Of a DNA stretch of 42,906 bases, positions 29,360-36,375 are shown piece after piece. The DNA is from Dethiobacter sp. (GTDB lineage Bacteria > Bacillota > Dethiobacteria > Dethiobacterales > Dethiobacteraceae). Position 1 is the stretch's first letter. Every line of letters begins with the position of its first letter. The stretch is taken from contig JAGXTL010000002.1 of assembly GCA_018333635.1 (NCBI GenBank), forward strand, positions 1-42,906. Direction: 5' to 3'. The translations under genes were made by a program, and so were the position numbers. The notes below the pieces were generated by a model, which saw nothing but the letters and a program-made list of their open reading frames with translations, was not told the origin of the DNA and ran no database searches.

Positions 29360-30481
29360 TTAATGCCCCATACCAAGCCGCATCATAATCAGGCGAAAAA
29401 TATGGAGAATGATTGGGCTGGCCAGTGCCAAAACCAAAAATGGAATACCGGCGGCAAGCGCAAGTAAAGCAACGGAACGTCCGGAGATTCGCGCGCGATA
29501 TAGCTGACTTACTCCTCGCGCATCTACCAGCCGGCTGCCGACTTTGAGCCTAACTAAAAATGTGCTGGCCATGCCTTTACGCCCTTTTTCCAGGAAGTCA
29601 ATCATATTGGAATGAGTGCCTACAGCCGCAATCAGTTTTGCGCCTTTTTCATGAGCAAGCAACAAGGCTATATCTTCGCTGGTTCCGGCTGCTTTCACCA
29701 TGACGGCAGTCAACCCCAGCATTTTTAGCCGCTCCATCCCGGGTGACTTGCCGTCTGAGTAAGCGTGGACAACCAGCTCCCGCGCCTTTTTCAGCGCCTG
29801 GTCACTTACGCTATCCATATCTCCTACTACCAAATCAGGAGTATATCCAAATTCTAGCAGTGCGTCTGCTCCTCCGTCCACAGCTAGCAACACAGGCTTA
29901 ACTTCATCAATATAATGCTTGACAGCCTGGAGATCCTCCCGATAAAACTGCCCTCTTACCACCACCAGCACATGCCTGTCCATAAAACAGGTGACAATGT
30001 CGGGCAAATCCAACCTGCCTAAAATCAATTCTTTTTCCTTTAAAGCATACTCCAGCGTATTTTGCACAAAATCGTCCAACAATTGAGCCAGATTTTTCTC
30101 CGCGGCCAGCAGTTTATGTTTTATCAAGTCTTTGTCTACTACTCGTCCCCTGGCCAATAGTTCAGAGCCACGCCAGATACAGTTGCCTTGAATAGAAAGC
30201 AGATCACCTTCGTTTATCTTTTCAAAGAGTTCAGCTCCCGCCTGATCTAAATGAGCAATCCGAGCGTCTGCCAGCTTTGCCGGACCATTATTTGGGTAAC
30301 GGCCGGAAATGGATGAATCAACGTTAATTACAGCCTTCACTCTTTGCTTGCACAACGCTTCAGCCGCAACTTCATCCAGATCAAGGTGATCAATAAGCGC
30401 GAAATCTCCGGGCTGAAGTCGTTTGGCCAACAATTTTGTTTTCTTTCCTTTTTTAACTTGACCATAAGCCTTTAAACTCAT
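29360..30481 (-). CDS. steA: SteA-like putative cytokinetic ring protein
   Basis: This 373-residue protein matches the SteA family. In Corynebacterium, SteA works with SteB at the division site to control peptidoglycan hydrolysis during cell separation. The N-terminal half includes RVKAVINVDSSISGRYPNNG and GDLLSIQGNCIWRGSELLAR. The middle is a thiamin-pyrophosphokinase-like fold with LLAVDGGADALLEFGYTPDL and VVGDMDSVSDQALKKA. The C-terminus has one or two membrane helices (SVALLALAAGIPFLVLALAS). GGAAGGGCAAGACA precedes the ATG. It is the first gene of the cluster and is divergent from the moxR operon across a 200-bp gap. In this spore former, action at the sporulation septum is an open possibility. 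Confidence 0.83.
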   Translation of the reverse strand: MSLKAYGQVKKGKKTKLLAKRLQPGDFALIDHLDLDEVAAEALCKQRVKAVINVDSSISGRYPNNGPAKLADARIAHLDQAGAELFEKINEGDLLSIQGNCIWRGSELLARGRVVDKDLIKHKLLAAEKNLAQLLDDFVQNTLEYALKEKELILGRLDLPDIVTCFMDRHVLVVVRGQFYREDLQAVKHYIDEVKPVLLAVDGGADALLEFGYTPDLVVGDMDSVSDQALKKARELVVHAYSDGKSPGMERLKMLGLTAVMVKAAGTSEDIALLLAHEKGAKLIAAVGTHSNMIDFLEKGRKGMASTFLVRLKVGSRLVDARGVSQLYRARISGRSVALLALAAGIPFLVLALASPIILHIFRLIMMRLGMGH

Positions 30482-30622
30482 TGTCTTGCCCTTCCAAAAA
30501 AACTTTTGTCTTTAGTATGTAACTGAGATATAGAAAAAAACCGCATCTTGCGTAAAGACAGAGAGGAATTAAAAAAATAAGCCAAAAAGCGGAAAATTTC
30601 AGATAAATGTGCTGCATGTCAT

Positions 30623-30650
30623 TTGCGCGCACTGTTTCTATTGGTATAAT
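30623..30650 (+). promoter_or_regulatory. Promoter for moxR-VWA-cooC operon
   Basis: TTGCGC (30623-30628), a 16-bp spacer and TATAAT (30645-30650) preceded by TGG form a good promoter with an extended -10. It lies 32 bp before the TTG start and rules out the upstream ATG at 30607. Confidence 0.65.
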
Positions 30651-30681
30651 AATACCAGTTTCAAGTGGAAGGGTGAGAGAT

Positions 30682-31572
30682 TTGCTGGATATCTCAATTG
30701 ACAACCTGCGTAAAGCATTTTTCAACGCGGGCTATATCACAGATGAAGACGTGATTATTACTGTTTTTCTGTCCCTCAAGCTGAAAAAACCACTCTTAGT
30801 TGAAGGGGCTCCCGGTGTCGGCAAAACTGAACTTGCGAAAGTGCTCTCCCAAGTGCTTGACGCCGACTTGATTCGTCTGCAATGTTATGAGGGCCTTGAC
30901 GAAAATAAAGCCCTTTACGAGTGGAACTATCAACGCCAGCTTTTGAAAATTCAAATTTCTAAAGAGACGGCTTGCAGCGAAGACTTGGAGCAGAACTTAT
31001 TTTCCCTGGAATATCTTTTGGAGCGTCCGCTCTTAAAAGCCATTCAGGCTGATAAACAAGTGGTACTCTTAATCGATGAAGTTGACAAGACCGACGAAGA
31101 ATTTGAAGCGTTTCTTTTTGAAGTGCTCTCTGATTTTCAAGTTTCAGTGCCTGAGCTTGGCACCATTACTGCTCGCCAAATTCCGGTGGTAATCCTGACC
31201 AGCAACAACGAACGGGAGCTCTCCGACGGGTTAAAACGTCGCTGTGCCTATTTATACCTGGACTATCCTACGGTAGAACGGGAAATTGCTATCATCCGTG
31301 CCAAAATTCCTGCTGTCGGAGAAAAACTGTCGCTCGAAGTAGCCAGAGCCGTATCGTTAATCCGTGACATTCAGGAGATCAAGAAAAAGCCTTCTATCGC
31401 GGAAACTCTAGACTGGGTGAGAGCGATTCTGGCATTAGATCAAGATCGCCTGAACCCTGCGGCCATTGAGCAGACCATGGCCTTGCTCCTCAAAACGAAA
31501 GCAGATCTAGTAATATTTGACAAAAATATTGGTTCCGGCCGACTGGTGGAATACGCACGGACGGAGAAGTGA
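30682..31572 (+). CDS. MoxR-family AAA+ ATPase (CoxD-like)
   Basis: This AAA+ ATPase of the MoxR class probably remodels or loads metal into a target enzyme. The 296 residues carry Walker A in LVEGAPGVGKTELAKVL, Walker B in VVLLIDEVDKTDEEFEAFLF, sensor 1 in IPVVILTSNNERELSDGL, and an arginine-finger region in KRRCAYLYLDYPTVER. The C-terminal lid follows. MoxR proteins work with VWA proteins, and one is encoded directly downstream with overlapping ends. CoxD/CoxE are the closest named analogues because a CODH maturation ATPase follows. The TTG at 30682 follows AAGGGTGAGAGA. The operon runs against the surrounding minus-strand genes. Confidence 0.88.
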   Translation: MLDISIDNLRKAFFNAGYITDEDVIITVFLSLKLKKPLLVEGAPGVGKTELAKVLSQVLDADLIRLQCYEGLDENKALYEWNYQRQLLKIQISKETACSEDLEQNLFSLEYLLERPLLKAIQADKQVVLLIDEVDKTDEEFEAFLFEVLSDFQVSVPELGTITARQIPVVILTSNNERELSDGLKRRCAYLYLDYPTVEREIAIIRAKIPAVGEKLSLEVARAVSLIRDIQEIKKKPSIAETLDWVRAILALDQDRLNPAAIEQTMALLLKTKADLVIFDKNIGSGRLVEYARTEK

Positions 31573-31577
31573 CGGTT

Positions 31578-32915
31578 ATGGAAAACTACCTGGAAGTTAA
31601 CCTGATCCGTTTTATTCACCTATTGCGCCACGCTGGAATTCGCATTGGTAGCGGCGAGGCTCTCGACGCGCTGAATGCCCTCTCTATGCTGGATCTCTCT
31701 GACAGGGAAGCGGTGCGGGCTGGGTTGAAAGCCACCTTAGTTAAACGTTCCGGGGAACAGCAACTCTTCGACAAAGCATTTGCTCTCTTCTTTGCCCCAC
31801 CGGAGACTAAGGAAGAATATTATGCCAACTACCGGCAGGAGCAAAGACAACGACAACAAACACTGACTAAGGCCGCGGAAGAACTGACTTTCCAAGGCAT
31901 GCCCCTCAGGCTGTCAGACAGTGAAAAAACGGTATTTTCCGGCATGCCGGAAAGAGACAAAGAAAAGCTGCTGGAATATATAAAAAAAACTGCTGAAGGG
32001 AAAAATGTAGAAAAGCATTTCCAGCCGATTCTGGAAAGTGTCGTCAAAGGTTCTTTAGCATACTGGCGCAAAAGCCTCCGCAATCAACTTGACCTTACCC
32101 CTTTACCCCAAACAGGAGATGAAGAATTAAATGCTCTATTAGAAAAAACAGAAAGCAACAGTGACGGTTATTCCTCCACTCTCCTTGAGGAGGACATGCA
32201 AAATATCGCCGAAAAAGATCTGCCCCGAGCAGAGGCCTTAATCCGCAAGCTGGCCAGACAAATGGTAACCCGCCTTGCCCGCCGCTACCGGCAGAGTAAA
32301 AAACGACAAAAATTAGATCTGCGAAAAACTATTAGGCACAATATCCGCTTTGGCGGCACACTGCTTAGGCTGCGCTACCGCAGCCGTCGCAGGCAAAAAC
32401 CGCGGCTTGTCTTGCTCTGTGATGTGTCGGGGTCAATGGCTCGTTATGCCAGTTTTGTCCTCCAGTTTATTTACGGTATCAACGATGTAGTCGGCCAAAT
32501 CGAAAGCTTTGTTTTTTCCGAGGACTTGGAGAGAGTAAGCGACTATTTTCAACACAGAGATGATTTTACACTTACAATGCTGGAAGTAATCAAACGTTCA
32601 AAGGAGTGGGGCCGCGGCACTAACCTAGGTGCTGCATTAAAAAGTCTGCGCCTAAAATACCCTGATCTTTTAACAGGACACAGTATTCTCTTGATTGTCA
32701 GCGACACAAAAACGATGGCGCTTGACGAAACAATGCAGGAATTGGCACAAATAAAAAGAATAGTAAAAGATGTTGTCTTATTAAACACTTTGCCTCACGG
32801 CGACTGGCAAAGCAGCAAGTCAGTCCGCTCGTTTCAAGGAGTGCTGCGCATGTACCCGTGCAATACGCTGTCTGACCTCGAAAAGGTTATACGGCAAAAA
32901 ATAATTATCTACTGA
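31578..32915 (+). CDS. CoxE-like VWA-domain protein
   Basis: This 445-residue protein is the expected partner of the MoxR ATPase. The N-terminal half is helical and charged, with LIRFIHLLRHAGIRIGSGEA near the start, as in CoxE-like proteins. A basic segment (RLARRYRQSKKRQKLDLRKT) precedes the VWA domain. That domain has an intact metal-ion-dependent adhesion site: LVLLCDVSGSMARYASFVLQ (DxSxS), the Thr in SKEWGRGTNLGAALKSL and Asp in LLIVSDTKTM. No signal peptide is seen. I prefer the ATG at 31578, 11 nt after GGAG, over the GTG at 31569, which overlaps the moxR stop codon. The target protein is not shown by the sequence. Confidence 0.87.
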   Translation: MENYLEVNLIRFIHLLRHAGIRIGSGEALDALNALSMLDLSDREAVRAGLKATLVKRSGEQQLFDKAFALFFAPPETKEEYYANYRQEQRQRQQTLTKAAEELTFQGMPLRLSDSEKTVFSGMPERDKEKLLEYIKKTAEGKNVEKHFQPILESVVKGSLAYWRKSLRNQLDLTPLPQTGDEELNALLEKTESNSDGYSSTLLEEDMQNIAEKDLPRAEALIRKLARQMVTRLARRYRQSKKRQKLDLRKTIRHNIRFGGTLLRLRYRSRRRQKPRLVLLCDVSGSMARYASFVLQFIYGINDVVGQIESFVFSEDLERVSDYFQHRDDFTLTMLEVIKRSKEWGRGTNLGAALKSLRLKYPDLLTGHSILLIVSDTKTMALDETMQELAQIKRIVKDVVLLNTLPHGDWQSSKSVRSFQGVLRMYPCNTLSDLEKVIRQKIIIY

Positions 32916-32930
32916 CAGGGAGGATTTCCA

Positions 32931-33686
32931 ATGAAACAAATTGCTATCGCCGGTAAAGGAGGCGTTGGTAAAACTACTTTCACGGCACTAATGCTGCGCT
33001 ATTTGCAAAAGAACAAACCGGGTACATCTATTTTGGCAGTTGATGCCGACCCGAATGCCAACTTGAACGAAGCGTTAGGGCTGAAAGTAGAAAATACCAT
33101 GTCATGCCTGCTGGAAGATACCAAAAACCCAAAAGCCATTCCGAGCGGGATGACTAAAGAAATGTATATCGAGTTTAAGATGCAGGACGCACTGGTGGAA
33201 ACAAGTAAAGCATATGACTTACTGGTAATGGGAAATCCTCAAGGCTCGGGATGTTACTGCTATCCCAATGATTTGCTGCGTAAACATCTGGAAAAACTGC
33301 GTACCAACTACGACTATGTGCTTGTTGACAATGAAGCGGGGTTGGAACACCTCAGCCGCAGGATTATCTCCAATGTAGACACACTGATTGTCGTCAGCGA
33401 CGCGGCAGCCCGCAGCATCCGCTCCGCCACCCGAGTCTATGATATTGTAAAAAGTGTAAATTTGGACGTAAAAGAAATCTACCTGGTTGTTACCAAAGTG
33501 ATGAGCAATGAAGTAGAAGACTTGCAGGAAGAAATTCAAAAGACTGGACTCACCTTAATCGGCACGGTGCCTCTAGATCCTATGGTCGCCCAGTTCGATG
33601 TCAAAGGCAAGGCTTTAATTGATTTGCCTGATGAATCTGCTGCTGTACAGGCGGTGGAAGCAATTCTCGGCAAGATCAAGCTTTAA
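32931..33686 (+). CDS. CooC-like nickel-insertion ATPase for CO dehydrogenase
   Basis: This is a MinD/CooC-type P-loop ATPase that in characterised systems inserts nickel into CO dehydrogenase or acetyl-CoA synthase. The deviant Walker A is IAGKGGVGKTTFTALMLRYL, followed by ILAVDADPNANLNEALG. The metal-binding CxC pair is in NPQGSGCYCYPNDLLR, as in CooC. Further family stretches are YDYVLVDNEAGLEHLSRRII and KEIYLVVTKVMSNEVEDL. The length of 251 residues is typical. GGGAGGATTTCCA precedes the ATG, 15 bp after the VWA gene. No CODH/ACS structural genes are in the window, so its client must be elsewhere. Closely related ATPases (CooC, AcsF) cannot be told apart here. Confidence 0.86.
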   Translation: MKQIAIAGKGGVGKTTFTALMLRYLQKNKPGTSILAVDADPNANLNEALGLKVENTMSCLLEDTKNPKAIPSGMTKEMYIEFKMQDALVETSKAYDLLVMGNPQGSGCYCYPNDLLRKHLEKLRTNYDYVLVDNEAGLEHLSRRIISNVDTLIVVSDAAARSIRSATRVYDIVKSVNLDVKEIYLVVTKVMSNEVEDLQEEIQKTGLTLIGTVPLDPMVAQFDVKGKALIDLPDESAAVQAVEAILGKIKL

Positions 33687-33694
33687 TATTTTAA

Positions 33695-33790
33695 GTCCCC
33701 TCTCCCTCCGGAAAAACACCCTTTGTCCCCTCTCCCTCTGGAAAAACCCCCTTTGTCCCCTCTCCCTCTGGGAGAGGGTTAGGGTGAGGG
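33695..33790. repeat. 30-bp tandem repeats with GGGAGAGGG hairpin
   Basis: Two near-identical 30-bp units begin at 33695 and 33725, each starting GTCCCCTCTCCCTC. A third begins at 33755 but runs into a hairpin (CCCTCTCCC 33758-33766, GGGAGAGGG 33770-33778) and then TTAGGGTGAGGG. The hairpin part is the reverse complement of the repeat at 18415-18453. The array starts 9 bp after the cooC-like stop codon. Confidence 0.8.
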
Positions 33791-33839
33791 TTAGGATGAA
33801 GGCAAGGGTGAGGACAATCAAAAGATATTTCCTTAGCAA

Positions 33840-33872
33840 AAACAGCGGCTGGATTTTTATCCGCCGCTGTTT
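33840..33872. terminator. Bidirectional terminator between cooC-like gene and spo0A
   Basis: AAACAGCGGC (33840-33849) pairs with GCCGCTGTTT (33863-33872). T-rich runs follow on both strands (TTTCTCTTT forward, TTTTTGC reverse), so it can end both convergent transcripts. Confidence 0.8.
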
Positions 33873-33902
33873 CTCTTTCCAAGCTAAGCAACTCTTAATG
33901 CG

Positions 33903-34670
33903 CTAATGCACACTTTTGCCGTATAAACGCATCCGATCGGCAACCAGGGCAATGAACTCCGAATTGGTAGGTTTGCCTCGCTCCGTATTGATTGTATAAC
34001 CGAAAAACTTTTTACTTGTCTCAATGTTATTGCGTGACCAAGCTACCTCTATAGCATGACGGATGGCACGCTCTACGCGGGAACTGGTAGTATCGAATTT
34101 GTCTGCAATCCGAGGATATAGTATTTTTGTCACAGAACCGAGCAAATCTACCTCAGCCACCACCATCAGGATTGCTTCACGCAGATAATGGTAGCCTTTA
34201 ATATGGGCAGGAATTCCTATTTCATGAATAATGCTTGTCACGTCAGCTTCCAAGCTTGTCCTTTTTGCCGGGCGCACCAACCCGTTCACACTGGGAACAG
34301 ATATCTGTCCGTTTCCTAGCAGTCTGATTCTTTCCGCTAAAACATCCATATTGAACGGCTTTAATATGTAATAAGAGGCGCCCAGCTCAACAGCCTTCCG
34401 CGTTATATCTTCCTGCCCAAACGCAGTCAACATAATCACTTTAGGCCGGTTCTTCATCTGACTGACTTGCTCCAAAACACCCAGTCCATCAAGATGAGGC
34501 ATAATTATATCCAAAAGCAGCACATCGGGAGGGTTCTTGGCGATTGAGTCCAACGCTTCCTTACCATTGTAGGCCTTCCCCACAACGTCAATATCAGGCT
34601 GCTGTTCCAGATACTCAATCAGTAAGTCGCAAAATTCTCTGTTATCATCAGCAATGAAAACCTTTAGCAT
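33903..34670 (-). CDS. spo0A: Sporulation master regulator Spo0A
   Basis: Spo0A is the response regulator that commits the cell to sporulation. The receiver domain (residues 1-115) has the acidic pocket [10 protein letters not shown], the phosphorylated Asp54 in [14 protein letters not shown], Thr82 in MLTAFGQED and Lys104 in YYILKPFN. The C-terminal DNA-binding domain (about 150-255) includes [20 protein letters not shown], the recognition-helix region [20 protein letters not shown] and the sigma-contact end [17 protein letters not shown]. The length of 255 residues is typical of clostridial Spo0A. AGGAGGAGAAGCAG precedes the ATG. A sigma-H promoter with an overlapping 0A box lies upstream. 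It follows spoIVB as in other spore formers. Confidence 0.97.
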   Translation of the reverse strand: MLKVFIADDNREFCDLLIEYLEQQPDIDVVGKAYNGKEALDSIAKNPPDVLLLDIIMPHLDGLGVLEQVSQMKNRPKVIMLTAFGQEDITRKAVELGASYYILKPFNMDVLAERIRLLGNGQISVPSVNGLVRPAKRTSLEADVTSIIHEIGIPAHIKGYHYLREAILMVVAEVDLLGSVTKILYPRIADKFDTTSSRVERAIRHAIEVAWSRNNIETSKKFFGYTINTERGKPTNSEFIALVADRMRLYGKSVH

Positions 34671-34731
34671 CTGCTTCTCCTCCTAAAAATATGGTCTTTT
34701 AGTGAAAGGCTTTGTTGAGTCCACCTAAAAT

Positions 34732-34758
34732 ATTCGACATTTGGTTAAATATTCCTTT
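34732..34758 (-). promoter_or_regulatory. Sigma-H promoter with 0A box for spo0A
   Basis: On the minus strand AAAGGAATA (34758-34750) matches RnAGGAwWW exactly. An 11-bp spacer leads to GTCGAAT (34738-34732), an exact RnnGAAT. The 7-mer TGTCGAA (34739-34733), the core of the Spo0A binding box, overlaps the -10. This agrees with sigma-H-driven, Spo0A-autoregulated expression known in Bacillus. Confidence 0.8.
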
Positions 34759-34780
34759 TACTAAAATTGACAAATTAAAA

Positions 34781-34809
34781 AAAACACGCCCTAGTAAAAG
34801 GCGTGTTTT
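34781..34809 (-). terminator. Terminator after spoIVB
   Basis: AAAACACGCC pairs with GGCGTGTTTT over 10 bp with a 9-nt loop. On the minus strand the stem runs into TTTTTTAATTT. It begins at the spoIVB stop codon and isolates spo0A transcription. Confidence 0.85.
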
Positions 34810-36131
34810 TAAACATTCTCACCAATCGCCGTCAAGATGCCTGACTCCAACACCATCCATTCTATAAAAATCCCATAACCTCGGGTAGGATCGTTAACAA
34901 AAACGTGGGTTACTGCTCCTACTAGCCGATTGTCTTGGATTATCGGACTTCCGCTCATCCCCTGAACAATCCCGCCTGTCGCTTCCAAAAGACGTTCATC
35001 TGTTACGCGGATGATCATCCCTTTATCGCTTGGCTTTGTCTGGCGATATACTCTTTGAATTTCGATTGCAAAGCGCTCAATTTCGTCGCCCTCCAAAACG
35101 GTGAGAATTTCTGCCGGCCCCGTTTTGATTTGGGACATCAGACCCATTGGCAACGCATAACTGCTGCTGCCCGGCACAGAGCCTAACCGAGTGAGGCTTC
35201 CGAAAATCCCGAATGTACTATTCTTTCTAATATTCCCCAGCATTTCATCTGTTTCCTGAAAAATTCCCGTCTTTTCACCGGGAACTCCGCGCCTCGCTGC
35301 CTTTACATTAACTATATTTGCCTTTACAATTTTACCGTCCTTCACTTCTATGGGCTGATTGGTGTCAACGTCTGTAATTACATGACCTAATGCGCCATAA
35401 AGTTGTGTTTCCGGATCATAAAACGTTAAAGTACCTACCCCAGCAGCCGAGTCTCTGACATACAGCCCGATTCTTGGCCGCTTTGTTTCCTGACAAAGGA
35501 TTGGCTTCACTGACTTTGTTAAGAACTGGTCGCCGCGCTTTATTTCAAAGACAAGCGTTCGCTGACCGGTGCCGCGACTTGCGATCAATTCTGCCACTTG
35601 ATTTGCATCTTCCAACACAAAGCCGTCAATGGCTAAAATCAAATCGCCAATTTCTATGGTTGCCTCCTTTGCCGGGGAAAGGGAGCTTTCTTCGCCCTGA
35701 ACAAGATGGTGACCGACTACCAGCACGCCGGCACTATGCAATTTAATGCCAATAGAATGGCCGCCAGGCACCAATTTTATCTCCGGTAAAACATTTACTG
35801 TAAGCTGGCGAAGTGGAATTAAGCCAAACAAACGAAATTCCAAGTTTACTGAACCGATCCCCTGCGCGCTAAATTGAATGGGTGACAACAGACTTAAACT
35901 GCTGGCTTCCGAAGAAATGGGATAACCGTTAAGGGAGAGCACGCCGTCCTTGTCACCTTTTACCTGCACGGTAAGGGGTGAAGAGATGTTAACATAATAC
36001 TGTTCGCCCTTAAGAATCAATACGTCATTTTGTAAATTTACCCAGATTCTCCATGGAAATGCGGCGACTACAAGCAAGAGCATTCCAAGTATCGCCAAGG
36101 CCAGCTTCTGCCTGCGTTCTAGGTCTTTCAC
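34809..36131 (-). CDS. spoIVB: SpoIVB serine peptidase (S55)
   Basis: SpoIVB is a forespore-secreted serine protease that signals sigma-K activation in the mother cell. A membrane anchor ([20 protein letters not shown]) is followed by a PDZ domain with [20 protein letters not shown] and [20 protein letters not shown]. The S55 catalytic domain has His in [15 protein letters not shown] and Ser in [20 protein letters not shown], with [20 protein letters not shown]-type ending conserved as [20 protein letters not shown]. I prefer the GTG at 36131, which follows AGGAGTGAT; the upstream ATG at 36188 has no ribosome binding site. That start gives 440 residues, close to other SpoIVB proteins. The gene stands between terminators of recN and its own. 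Confidence 0.94.
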   Translation of the reverse strand: [440 protein letters not shown]

Positions 36132-36279
36132 GCAATTATCACTCCTATCCTGCTTCAGTCGGAGAAACCACCTCCAAAAATTTTTCATTCAATCGTATTT
36201 TTAAGTTAACCTGAACTAGCTCTTTTATACTGGTTTAGTTAACATAACAAATTTGCATCATCTGGTTTTAATAACAAAT

Positions 36280-36315
36280 AAAAATAAAAAGAAAAACCTC
36301 GCCATTTTGGCGAGG
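36280..36315 (-). terminator. Terminator after recN
   Basis: CCTCGCC (36297-36303) and GGCGAGG (36309-36315) form a 7-bp stem with a 5-nt loop. On the minus strand it is followed by TTTTTCTTTTTATTTTTATT. Confidence 0.88.
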
Positions 36316-36375
36316 CCGGAATTTCAGCAAATTGTTGCGCCCTCATTTTTATTTTCTGTTTTACAATTCATCTCT

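Noticed and set aside
30607-30681. Upstream ATG extension of the MoxR ATPase
   Set aside because: The extension contains the likely promoter (TATAAT at 30645-30650) and has no ribosome binding site. The TTG at 30682 has one.
33695-33790. Possible CRISPR array (three repeat-like units)
   Set aside because: Units are directly adjacent with no unique spacers, and the third is a hairpin element. It is a tandem repeat, not a CRISPR.
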